NCBI GenBank assembly: GCA_946122785.1
Contig: CAMGYJ010000010.1
Location: forward strand, 12,747,467-12,811,466
Length of the DNA stretch: 64,000 bases
Reading direction: 5' to 3'
From: Linum tenue
Taxonomy: Eukaryota > Streptophyta > Magnoliopsida > Malpighiales > Linaceae
A program made the position numbers and the translations under genes. Position 1 is the first letter of the stretch, and each line of letters opens with the position of its first letter. A model generated the notes under the pieces. The model had not been told where the DNA came from. It made no database searches and saw only the letters and a program-made list of their open reading frames with translations. This document shows positions 54,561-64,000 of this stretch, one piece after another.

Positions 54561-55330
54561 AATTACCGTTGGACTGTTGTAGTTTAAGTGTTTAATTTTC
54601 GCACATCATACAAATTCAGCGGTTTGCTTTAATTTATACAAAATTTTCATAATACTCGTTAAGTTAACACGTAACTTTCAAATTTTCGGGGGACTGGGAC
54701 TCCGTTAGACAACACGTAGCTACGCCCTGGCACATAATGCTAACATAAGTTAGTAGGCAGTACTACATAATACATATTCCTTTACGATGAGCAAGTATAG
54801 TAGGTAATTGATTTATCAACCGAGGGTCACATCTAAGTATAACTTATAATTAACTCATGTATTTGTTCAACGAAGTTGACTTATATTTTATATTATTGTG
54901 CTCATCTTTGTAGAAAATTTTTTATATTATGAAGTACTAATTAATTAGCATATATGGTTCTATAGATTGGAGATCGAGTCAGTCGAATTACAAGTGGCAC
55001 CACTCCTGAGAAGATGGAATCAAAATATTTTTTTTCAAATATGGTGTATAGTCGGCCTTTTCATTAATATATTGAAGTTAATGTAATCGTACTTCATCTT
55101 CACTTGATTTACAATTGTTTTTATAAGATCACTTGGTTCACAATTAATTCGTCTTTCGAGTCAACATGCATCATTTCTTAGTTTTGCTACAAGTCATTTG
55201 ACAAGACTCAACTAGTTGTGAAAAAGAAAAGGCTAAATAAAATATGTAAATAAAATTTTAGAAGCTAAGAAACTACAGAACGACATGGATTTTTTGGCAT
55301 ATCGCTTGATACTTTAGCGATTAATAATAG
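54561..55330. other. AT-rich intergenic DNA
   Basis: No gene, RNA or clear repeat found. Confidence 0.5.
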
Positions 55331-55349
55331 ATAGCTTTTTATAATACAA

Positions 55350-55930
55350 AAAAAAGTTTATGAGCGATCACTATGTTATATACAAAAAAATCAAATCACT
55401 AACATTGTACTCGATTATCTGATTAACGTGATTTTTTTTATTTTGCATAATGTTTCGAGTTCTTCGCAACCGCGAAAAATAGAAAATGACCGAGTCAAAT
55501 TTTCTATCCAAATAAGGCCATTTGTTGCCTCAAATTAGCCATTTTGTGATTTCGCATAACTTTGGTCAATTTTAACTTTGTGCTCTGTCATTCGATCATC
55601 GCACATTTTTATTTTGCATAGCTTTTTTGGGACTATTGTATTTTGAAAATTTCTTACAACTTTGTGCTCCACAAAAATCACCATAGTGTACGGTAATTTA
55701 TTTTTGCGGCTGTGAAGATCTTGAAAGTTATGCAAAATAAATTTTTTTGGCTAATTTGAGGCAACAAATTTCCTATTCGGATACGAAAGTCAAATCGGCC
55801 ACTTTAGATTATTTGTGGCTGTGAAGATCTAACAAAATTATGCAAAATAAAAAAAATCACGTTAATCAAATAACTTAGCACAAATTTACTATCATTTGAT
55901 TTTTCCCGTATATAACATACTAATCACTGA
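55350..55930. repeat. Foldback (long inverted repeat) element
   Basis: Two arms of about 250 bp, 55350-55600 and 55680-55930, are reverse complements. Shared blocks include ATGTTATATAC, GATTAACGTGATTTTTTTTA, TTTTGCATAA, TTGTTGCCTCAAATTAGCCA and GATCTTCACAGCC-like sequence. The loop is short (about 80 bp). No coding sequence and no clear target duplication. Confidence 0.8.
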
Positions 55931-55931
55931 G

Positions 55932-56080
55932 ATCTCAAGCGATCTGTCACAAATTGTTGAGGTCACAAGCGATCTATCACTGACCGTTGAGGTTTCAAAG
56001 GATCTATATTCGACATGTCACAGATTGCTGGATTCTCAAGAAATTTGTCATATATTCTTAGGTCTCTAGCGATCAATATG
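55932..56080. repeat. Short tandem repeat beside the foldback
   Basis: About four degenerate units of 30-40 bp based on GAGGTCTCAAGCGATCTGTCAC. Confidence 0.7.
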
Positions 56081-56702
56081 AAAATCGATTTAGTATGAAG
56101 CGATCTGCCCCAAAACATGTGTAGTTTGGAAGTTTTTAGAAAACTATTGTATTTTGAGAATTTTTTATAGCAATGTTTGTACTTTGAGAAAGAAAAAAAA
56201 TCCAAGTGACATGTGTATACAAAATTATAGGTGAATAATACAAGATATCTTTTGTAATTTCTCTCACCAATTTGATTTATTGTGACTAACTAGTTTTTAG
56301 CCTGGTATCGGGGTTGGGATGAATAAGATGTCTACCAATTAGTTCTTAGCATGGTATTATAGTTTGTGATTAACAAAATGTCTTGTATTTTAATATGCAC
56401 GACCCTTAGTAATGTTAATAATTAGTTTAAGCACAAGGTATGTCAGACATGTGCAAAGTATTTACGATGATGTTTTACAACCACCACATATATGGAGTTC
56501 TATGGTACCTAGGGTAAATATGAGGGTACCACAACCCTTAGTAAGAAAATAATTCTAGACCTCGACTTAACTGAGTTTGAGGCATGATACTACACCCTAA
56601 CCCTAATGAGTAAAACCTAGGTTCTAATTCTCTAAATTATGTACGCTACAATCAATTTAATTAGAAACAATAATTGATAATTCTAATTCGCTAAAATAGA
56701 TC

Positions 56703-57150
56703 CAACATACGGGATACAATATCTTATGATTTAGGGTGCGGTGTTTCGAGAAGTAAGACATATGGTTCACTCATTAAGCATTAGGGACAATACAATGCCC
56801 AAAATTTGACTAATTCAAAGTCTAGCTAGTGTTTTCCTACGAATGATATATAATAACCCTAGATTTATTTCGAGTATGACAGAATCAATGTATATAGGCA
56901 ATGGCTAACATACGCTTGGCGTATACAACATACTAGATACAACATCTTATGATTTAGGTTGTGGTGTTTAGAGAATTAAGACATATCGTTCACTCATTAA
57001 GCATTAGGGATAATACAATGCCCCAAAATTCGACTAATTCAAAGTCTAGATAGTATTTTCCTACGAAGGATATACAATAACCCTAGATATATTTTGGGTA
57101 CGTCTGAAGTCAATGTATATATATAGGGAATGGCTAACATACGAGGGGTG
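56703..57150. repeat. 223-bp tandem duplication
   Basis: Units 56703-56925 and 56926 to about 57150 share CAACATAC, TCTTATGATTTAGG, TTCACTCATTAAGCATTAGG, CTAATTCAAAGTCTAG and TTTTCCTACGAA. They differ by about one base in ten. No gene inside. Confidence 0.88.
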
Positions 57151-57554
57151 TATGCTTTATGCCTGCATTCACACCTATTATGTGTTCTTTGATAATTTCG
57201 ACAAATCAGAACCATTGATTTTCACTTTAAGACTAAATGAATTTTCTGGTTTGAATTAGAGAATTGGGGGCTGGGGTTCACCCAATACCGGTTAGGGTAT
57301 AGTATTATGCCCCAAACTACAGTTAGTTCATGGTCTAAATAAAAAAACTTGACGAGCGTACGGTAAGTTAAGCGTATGCCTGACAGTACCATTCCCCGCA
57401 CCATATATAGTAATTAACAACCTTCTTATTTATTTGGATTTAAGAGTAATCTCATTAAACATATATAAAGATTTAGACAAACTTCACATAAATCATGTAT
57501 GAGATATATTACAATGTTTTATATTTATAGGATTGGTACAAACTTTAGTTGTAG

Positions 57555-57700
57555 CTTTAATATTATAGTACAAGTTCAATTTGTACATATATCTTTTGTA
57601 CAAATTTCTTTGTGATAAAAATTGAACTTATACCTTTAACATTATGGTACAATTTAGTTTGTCCCTATATCTTTTGTATAAACTATTTTATGTTACAAAC
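57555..57700. repeat. 79-bp direct duplication
   Basis: CTTTAATATTATAGTACAA at 57555 and CTTTAACATTATGGTACAA at 57634 start two similar units that both contain TATATCTTTTGTA. Confidence 0.75.
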
Positions 57701-58023
57701 TGAACTTATCCTTTATGTCAAATTCAACTTTATCTTCTTCTTGGAAGACAAATACTTTAGGGATAGTAAAGGCCTTGTACTGTATATATCACTCTATATT
57801 TTTATTTTATAAACGGATGCAATGGCATCCTAATCAAATTATTAATTTATCACAAGAACGCCCTCTCAGTTCCTAAAACATAATTAAGAATTCTGTGACA
57901 TCATTGTTCTTGCCTTCTCACTTAGTCGGCAAAAACACCCACTTATACACATATATGTTTGAAAAGTTTGTTTGACCTAATTATTCCTACTCCTGGAATA
58001 CGCAACAACTTCATGTATAGATC

Positions 58024-58654
58024 CAGTGGCGGATCCAGGGGTGGCCACCCTAGCTCCCGGCTCAGCCCTCTTCTGGATCCGTAGTTAGTATAGTCGTTAT
58101 GAATTTTTTGCTTTTAGGCATTCGTTCCAGTGTTATTTTATAATAAGATTGGGTATAACTAGAAATATGATTCAGATGAACATATTCAAATCACTACTCT
58201 AAATTTAGCCTAGAAATTTCTGCCCCAAAGATTATGCGTCTAAAAAAAACCATGAAACGTAAAATTCTAAAAGTTTAAAATGAAAAATACTAAGAGAAAT
58301 ATGAGGCTTGTTCCCTTAAAAATTTACTAGAGCAGTTGGTGGATGCATGGATAGACACACAATGCAAATTGATTAGTCGATTGATTTGTCTAGTGTTGAT
58401 GCTGCTCGTTTCAACAGCTACTACGAGGAGAACCTTTTCAACAATGAAACATGCGACAACTGATTTGCTCAACAAATGAGCGATGAATTTCTCGCCGATT
58501 GCTCTGTAGACTCCATTATTAATGCATTCTCTTAATTAAAATACTATCGGGTACAATTTAAATTGCAAAAAAACTATAATCATTATTTTTTTACGGTTGT
58601 AATTTTCTAATGAAATTCGGCCCAGTGCTTCTCTGAGTTCTGGATCCGCCGCTG
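58024..58654 (+). mobile_element. Deleted hAT transposon with transposase tail
   Basis: Ends are CAGTGGCGGATCCAG and, in reverse, CAGCGGCGGATCCAG. The exact 8-bp duplication TATAGATC lies at 58016-58023 and 58655-58662. Unlike the other small hAT-type elements here, it retains coding sequence: the C-terminal dimerisation domain of a hAT transposase on the plus strand. It is therefore an internal-deletion derivative of an autonomous element. Confidence 0.94.
58378..58535 (+). pseudogene. hAT transposase C-terminal dimerisation fragment
   Basis: Reads RLICLVLMLLVSTATTRRTF then STMKHATTDLLNK, matching the VSTATxERxFSxMK signature of the hAT dimerisation domain. After a one-base frame change it reads SDEFLADCSVDSIINAFS and stops. 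The DDE catalytic domain and the BED finger are deleted. Confidence 0.85.
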
Positions 58655-58748
58655 TATAGATCTATAATCGATTTACTTAGCCCTCTTTGATTAAACGTGA
58701 TATACGACCTCAAATAGAAGAAGTAATGCTCAATGTAGCCAAAAATGG

Positions 58749-59213
58749 TAGGGGTGGCTATACGGTCCAGTCTGGTTAAATTGGCCCAAATTGATCCGGT
58801 CCAGTCCGGTCTTTTTGAAAATATAAGGACCGAAACTTGGATTGGATACAGTCCGGTCTTGGTCCGGTCCAGTCTTGACCCGGTCCGGTCCCAATTCGGT
58901 CTTGATTTTATATTGAGCTTGTGGGGATTTGAGTGGCCTAAGGCCTTAAAGGGTGAGGAGTTGGTTAAGTTTTGTACTAAGTGCAAAAGTTTGTGACCGT
59001 TTATGCAAATTACCTTTAAGTTTTGGGTGTTGAGCTCTCTTATCCGGTCTTTATCCAGTTTTCGATCCGGTCCCGAACGGTTTTTTACCTCAAATCCAAG
59101 CTCAAAGGTTGGATTGGATTTGTTTACTATCCGGTCCTGGTCCGGTCTCGGTCCGGATTATACGGTCCGGTTTCGGGTAAAACCAAAAAACCCGGACCAA
59201 ATAGCCAGCCCTA
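58749..59213. mobile_element. hAT-type MITE (GGTCCGGT-rich)
   Basis: Ends are TAGGGGTGGCTATACGGTCC and, in reverse, TAGGGCTGGCTATTTGGTCC. The exact 8-bp duplication AAAAATGG lies at 58741-58748 and 59214-59221. Subterminal GGTCCGGTC words are repeated about ten times. 465 bp. It begins only about 90 bp after the previous hAT element. Confidence 0.94.
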
Positions 59214-59337
59214 AAAAATGGACCGTATAATTATAAAGTAAAATAAAATACGGGATAAATTAGAGGACAAATGAGTGTAGTAGTTTAATTCATAGAAGCA
59301 TCTATTATTATAGTACTATTTTACTGAAATTCTATTT

Positions 59338-60052
59338 AACGACCTAAGTTTTTAAATTTTTCGCCCTAAATTAACAAAACAGACAAATTTACCCCCACTC
59401 GCCCTAATCCCTAAAACAAACGAATTAATAAAACCAACTAAACTTGTCAACTCCCTGACGCTGCTCCGATGCCCTGTTGACGCATTCGCCCTGCATTCTT
59501 CCCCCATCGCCGGCGTTGCGCCCTGCAACTGCCATCCGCTCGAGATCGTCGTCCTAACGGCGGAACTTTTCAACTGCCTAACGCTGCTCCATTGCCCTGT
59601 CGTCGCCTTGGATTCTTCGACGCTGCCGCTCCGCTTGAGAGTCATCGTCGACGCCGTCAATCCCCAACTGCCGTCCGCAGCTCGCGTTCGAGGATGGAGG
59701 AAGAAGAATCCAGGGATGCGACTGATGTTCTCCCGTCCTCAATCGGCGCACCGAGCAGGCATGGCGGGAGGAATCCCTTCCAGGGCGACGACGATGATTC
59801 TTCTCGGGGGAGAGTAGTGATTTCTAGGGCGACGGGGGATGATTCTTCTACTCTTCTCGGCGATGATTCTTGGGTTGACGGCTCCGCGAGCAATCCGTCA
59901 AGGGAGAACGGCGGCGGTCAATTCTAGGGCGACTTACGGCTGAAATGAGATAAATTAGGTTACAAATTTGATTAGAGAATGAGAATTTTTAGGGGGGAAA
60001 AATGTCAACTAATTTAAATTAGGGCGACAAATTTTAAAAGTTAGGGCGTTAA
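59338..60052. mobile_element. Long-TIR non-autonomous DNA element with GC-rich core
   Basis: The ends are imperfect inverted repeats of about 38 bp (TTAACGACCTAAG on the left, TTAACGCCCTAAC in reverse on the right, both followed by a TCGCCCTAA block). The core (59450-59935) is GC-rich and gene-like, with an internal direct repeat of GACGCTGCTCC at about 122-bp spacing and a 111-codon open frame of no recognised family. It may be a gene-capturing MULE; no target duplication was found. Confidence 0.65.
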
Positions 60053-60264
60053 TTAGTACCTCCCCTATTTTATTTCGAGATGAGTAGCCAAAATATGAAG
60101 CAACTATGACGTTAAACCAAATTCCTTCTCCTTCACTCCTTATTTCATATAAGTACCATAGGTTTTTCTAGCCTTTTTAGAATTAAATAATCATTATTCT
60201 AATATCCAAAAAAAATTGATGGGGCAAAATATTATAAGCTGGGCAAAATATTATAAGCTATGTA

Positions 60265-60830
60265 CCTAGTTCCTCACAGATTTTTTCTTGGGATACATAT
60301 CAAAGTGACTTCTAATAAGATCACTCATCATTGTACAGTTCCACAGATAACACGTTTAACTTTATAGTTCTTACAGGAACTCTTACATTTAACTCAAAAA
60401 TGCATCTTGTCTGTTAATTTCGGTTTCTAACTAAGAACCATAGATCTTTTTTGTGGTTTGTCGATGTGAGATTTTCCTAACATGTTACATACAACCCACC
60501 TTTGGGACTCAAAGTCCTCGTTGAGGTTTGCCCCACCATTGTTCAAGAGAGACACTGAGAGGTTCTAATACCACTTCCAGACAAGCTATTGCCCGCTTTG
60601 TGTCTAGACCTCACGGATTTTGCGTTGGGTGCATTTCAAAGTGAATTCCCACAAGGTCATCATTTCTTATAATGCTCCAAAGTGAGCACATTTAACTTTG
60701 GAGTTCTTACAATAACTCTTTCATTTCACCCCAAATGCATATTGTCAGTTAAGGTCGTTTTTTGCTTATATATAAACCATTGATCTCTTTCATGCTTTAT
60801 CAATATGAGATTCGCCTAAAGTAAAACAAT
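60265..60830. repeat. Diverged direct duplication (about 335-340 bp period)
   Basis: Segments around 60265-60490 and 60605-60830 share the same order of words: CACAGATTTT/CACGGATTTT, ATCAAAGTGA/TTCAAAGTGA, CACGTTTAACTTTATAGTTC/CACATTTAACTTTGGAGTTC, AATGCATCTTGTC/AATGCATATTGTC and TATGAGATT-type ends. Similarity is about three in four. Confidence 0.7.
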
Positions 60831-60839
60831 TATGTTCCG

Positions 60840-62380
60840 GGAAAAAATAAATAATGATAATTATCAATACGAGTTTCGTTCATGAAGCTATATTTTTCAT
60901 CCGTTTCTTTTTCCTTTTCTATAATCTATCCGACCATTTGTAATATTTGTATTGATTATGTGGCCGGTTCCAAAAAAAATTCCTATGTATGCCTCTGCTA
61001 ATGAAAGAGGGAAAATAGATGATAAAAAATTGTAGGAAATTGGAGGTATTCAGAACTTTCTCTTATTCATAAGTTTTTGTTAGCGTACAGGGAGTGATTA
61101 TTTATGGGGCAAAGTTACTAATTCAATTGCCCCTCAATTTGGGATGAAAACAACATTTGCTCTTAATAGGTCTCTTTTCTCCTTTTTTTTTCCTTGCGAA
61201 ATTCAACACCATTTTTCTTTCATTATTTCACTAACCTCAAATTACTGCCACTAAATTTCCCTTCTCCTCACCAATTTTCTCTCCCTCTTTCCAAAAGAGA
61301 GATAGTATATGTGGTGCTACTTCATAGATGTTTATTCGGGATGTCATGCTCAATGAGTTCGCTTGTGACGGGTTTCCTATATGCTAATTATCTCTCCCTA
61401 AATTATCATTTTAAAACATTAATTATTTTCAGTAACCAAAGCATGGTTTAAGATATTTTCTTATAATCAAAGTATGGAGGATTGATGGACGGCATGTGGG
61501 ACATAATAAAACTTACTCGTATCATATGTGATCTGGGAAATATATCCAATTAGTCGCACCATCATTCAAATAAAATGTAAGAAAATGACATAAACATTTA
61601 TTCAAATTATTGGGACCAACAAATTTTTTTACATGATATCAAAACCTCGTCCCGAAGTATATCCCATCCCATTCCTAGGCCTATACAGTATACAGTAATG
61701 TGGTGGCTGGGTTTGCTTATTCTACTCTCTAATTGAGCTCCACACGGCAAGGAAACCGAGATATACTATATACACAAACACAAGGCACCGAATAATGTCA
61801 ATGCTTTTGCTTGGGTGATAATACGTTTTTATTTTTCATTGGGTAGAGACGTAACAAGTTTACATGATCACAACACAACTAATAATCCAATTCTCTGTCT
61901 AATTAAGCTGCAAGAAATTGATTAAGTCATTCATTCATCAAACTAACTAACGAACTTTCCCGCCTTTCTCTCTTAGTTTTTTTTTAACTTTACGAGAGGG
62001 ACAGGGTCCTAATTAAATACTAAGTATTCGACTTAAACACCGCAGCCTGCTTCCTCTATGGCAAACTGCACCGTAATTATGGTGTTGTTATTTTAATAAA
62101 ACACTGGTTAATTATTGGTAGTCCAATTCCCAGGACAAACACCTTAGTCCTCATTCGCTGACGGGACCGGTTAGCGTGACTACCCCTAAAGGGGTCTGAT
62201 TTTCGACACCCAGTGTCTTTACCGTCCATTTTAGCTAGCTTAATCTAATGGTCATTGTAAGCAGTTGGTAATTTGTAATTAATTCACTAATTAATTACAT
62301 CGGAAAAGAGGAAGAAGCAAACTGTTGGTTCCCCCACTCATAATGTAAAGACATTCCCTCTTACCTTTTTTAATTTCATC
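60840..62380. other. AT-rich intergenic DNA
   Basis: No gene or RNA recognised. The stretch at 62120-62225 is more GC-rich but has no identifiable feature. Confidence 0.45.
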
Positions 62381-62389
62381 GTTTCATTT

Positions 62390-63235
62390 TCCTTCTATAT
62401 CTCTCTCTGTTCAGAACCCTCCCGCAACCCTTCGCCGTCGTAAACCATCATCTCCTTCACAAAAAGAAGTCGTCCCATCCCTCCCGTCGGAAGTCGTCGT
62501 CTTTCGTCCCGAACCATCAACTTCGAACCCCCTTGATCGATTCCCGTCGCCGAGAGGCAACTAGCGACAGAGGCTATATAAGCCGACAGGGGCGCCGACG
62601 TGATTTTCCGCTTCAATTCATCCTAAGGTGAGGCAAGTATACTTGAACGATAACAATTCACTTCACGGATGCATTTATTTTTTGTCGTCTCTTTCACTAC
62701 GTTATTGCACGAAAGTTGTAGAGTTTTTGCACAGTGGTAGTTCATGTATTGGTAGTTCTATCACTATAGTGGTAGCTATATCACTGTAGTGGTAGATGTA
62801 TAACTATAGTGGTATATCTATCAATATAGTGGTAAATCTTCCATATGCAGCGGTTGATCTAGCGATGGAGTGGTTCAAATATCACTAAAGTGGTTGTTCA
62901 TTGTAATGTTTTTGTTTCTAAGGCTATCACTGCAGTGATATTTACAAGATAATGTGGGTTCTTTAAAGTACCACTACACTGGTAGTTTTGTTAGTTCTCA
63001 GTATTGACTTTATCTTCCAATGAAACCAGGAATGGCAATGACGAAGAGAACGGGTCCTGAGATGCCAGCAGGAAATCAAATTGCGAGGCAGAATCCTGGG
63101 GGCCAGCAGGAAATCAAATTGAAGAGTTGACATTTAAAGTTTCCGAGGCACACGAAACATTGTTCCCTGCAGCTACTCAAGTGACCCAGCCATCCTTCGC
63201 CAACTGATTCTCTTTTGCTTATAATTCGAGAGGAC
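62390..63235 (+). other. Candidate transcription unit (exon-like, low confidence)
   Basis: A CT-rich, GC-rich stretch (62395-62632) resembling a 5' UTR ends in a donor-like AAG/GTGAGG. After the AGTGGTA-rich tract, an acceptor-like ACCAG precedes GAATGGCAATGACG near 63030. There a 32-codon ORF starts MAMTKRTGPEMPAGNQIARQ and holds a duplicated CAGCAGGAAATCAAATTG. It could be a small-protein gene, a long non-coding RNA or the start of a larger rearranged gene. The sequence alone does not decide. Confidence 0.3.
62738..62960. repeat. AGTGGTA/TATCACT short-word repeat tract
   Basis: About ten loosely spaced copies of (T)AGTGGTAG/TATCACTATAGTGGTA at 25-30-bp intervals. The same word dominates the satellite-like region beginning at 63410. 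Confidence 0.75.
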
Positions 63236-63409
63236 TATTTGTTTATTTGAATTTGAAGGATAATTTGGTCTTTGTTTACATTTTCGGAAATTTTTGAAAC
63301 CCAACTTGAAACACCGTTATTAGTTCAATGAATGGGAATTGCCTATTATGTTGTCTTATTTCATCTTTTTGTTGTTTGAAAAAAATTATATACGCGTACT
63401 AGTACTGTG

Positions 63410-64000
63410 GTACATCACAACAGGTATCGGTTTAGTGGTAGGTCGGAACATGTGCCAGTGTAGTGGTACATGTACCACTCCACTGGTACATGTACCACTT
63501 TTTGTGATAAAAAACTAATCTAGAATATAACCAATATAAGTTACAATGAATTTATCTCTCTCAACCACTGTGATTAACAAAATCACAATGTTCATAATAT
63601 GAAAAAACTGGTGCAATTATCAGAAGTTAGCAGGATATCACTACACTGGTACATCTATCACTCTACTGGTACATGTACCACTCCAATTGTAAATGTACCA
63701 CTCTACTTTTATAAGAAAAAAATGGTACATCTATCACTACACTGGTACAGGTACCACTCCACTGGTACATGTACCACTCCATTTGTACATGTACCATTCT
63801 TTGTGATTAAAAATAATCTAGAATATAACCAATATAAGTTACAATGAATTTATTTCTCTCAACCACAGTGATTAACAAAATCACTGTGTTCATAATATGA
63901 AAAAGCTGGTGCAATTATCAGAAGTTAACAGGATATCACTACACTAGTACATCTATCACTCTACTGGTACATGAACCACTCCAGTGGTATGTGTATATGT
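63410..64000. repeat. Palindrome-rich higher-order tandem repeat running off the window
   Basis: Monomers of about 20 bp based on the palindromic word TGGTACATGTACCA followed by CTCCAC or CTCTAC form blocks. These are separated by a spacer, TTTGTGATxAAAAA to GAAGTTA(A/G)CAGGATATC. Spacer copies begin at about 63501 and 63800, so the higher-order unit is about 299 bp. At least two units are present and the array continues past 64000. Confidence 0.9.

Noticed and set aside
59592..59927. 111-codon plus-strand open frame
   Set aside because: Low-complexity acidic/Ser-rich translation within a non-autonomous DNA element; no family recognised and the opposite strand is equally open.
63599..63847. 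82-codon plus-strand frame with HSTGTCTTP repeats
   Set aside because: It is the translation of the TGGTACATGTACCA tandem array, not a protein gene.
63410..64000. Possible CRISPR-like repeat array
   Set aside because: The units are short, palindromic and nearly contiguous without unique spacers, and the genome is a plant's. It is a satellite-type repeat.

Overview
This is a 64 kb piece of a flowering-plant nuclear genome, most likely a eudicot. The clues are intron-containing plant genes, an A20/AN1 stress-associated protein, a eukaryotic tRNA-Ala(AGC), and many Ty1/copia, Ty3/gypsy, LINE, Mutator-like and hAT-type elements. Host genes are sparse: a three-exon BLOC-1 subunit 1 gene (BLOS1, 13269-13845, minus), an intronless A20/AN1 SAP gene (16743-17171, plus), a tRNA-Ala gene (51391-51463, minus) and a weak candidate transcription unit near 62.4-63.2 kb. 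Almost everything else is transposable-element sequence in various states of decay.

Layout: 1-4760 is a minus-strand LINE with an open ORF1 and a broken ORF2. 5172-10056 is an old minus-strand copia element with both LTRs. 10057-12300 is AT-rich. 12.3-17.6 kb holds the two host genes, with a small gene-capturing Mutator-like element (Pack-MULE, 14936-16224) between them. 17634-32158 is a set of insertions within insertions: a second MULE (near-perfect 9-bp target-site duplication) contains a copia element (18311-31414). That copia contains a young gypsy-type TR-GAG element (19064-26629, target duplication GGTGT) in its RNase H region, and a GC-rich MITE in its gag.

33.5-50.4 kb is a second mosaic. 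A plus-strand LINE (34268-44060) is split by a hAT MITE and by a copia element (37668-43662, target duplication ATGAT) that itself carries two hAT insertions. Next comes a plus-strand copia (about 44060-50360) interrupted by a MITE, a deleted gypsy remnant and a hAT fragment. 50.6-51.9 kb has another hAT element, the tRNA-Ala gene and a decayed second tRNA copy. 51960-54560 is a LINE whose 5' part is inverted, as twin priming produces. 54.6-64 kb is AT-rich and contains foldback, tandem and hAT elements, ending in palindrome-rich satellite-like repeats that run off the window.

The most interesting system is the TR-GAG element. Its two 1.4-kb LTRs differ by two substitutions and one 43-bp deletion. 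It keeps a single open 928-codon gag-protease frame with no reverse transcriptase, RNase H or integrase core, and the C-terminus of that frame looks like the extreme tail of an integrase. The LTRs carry clusters of the palindrome GCACGGCCGTGC. It looks like a recently mobile parasite that supplies its own Gag and protease and borrows polymerase functions. Also notable are at least eight small hAT-type elements whose 8-bp target duplications can be read directly or nearly so.
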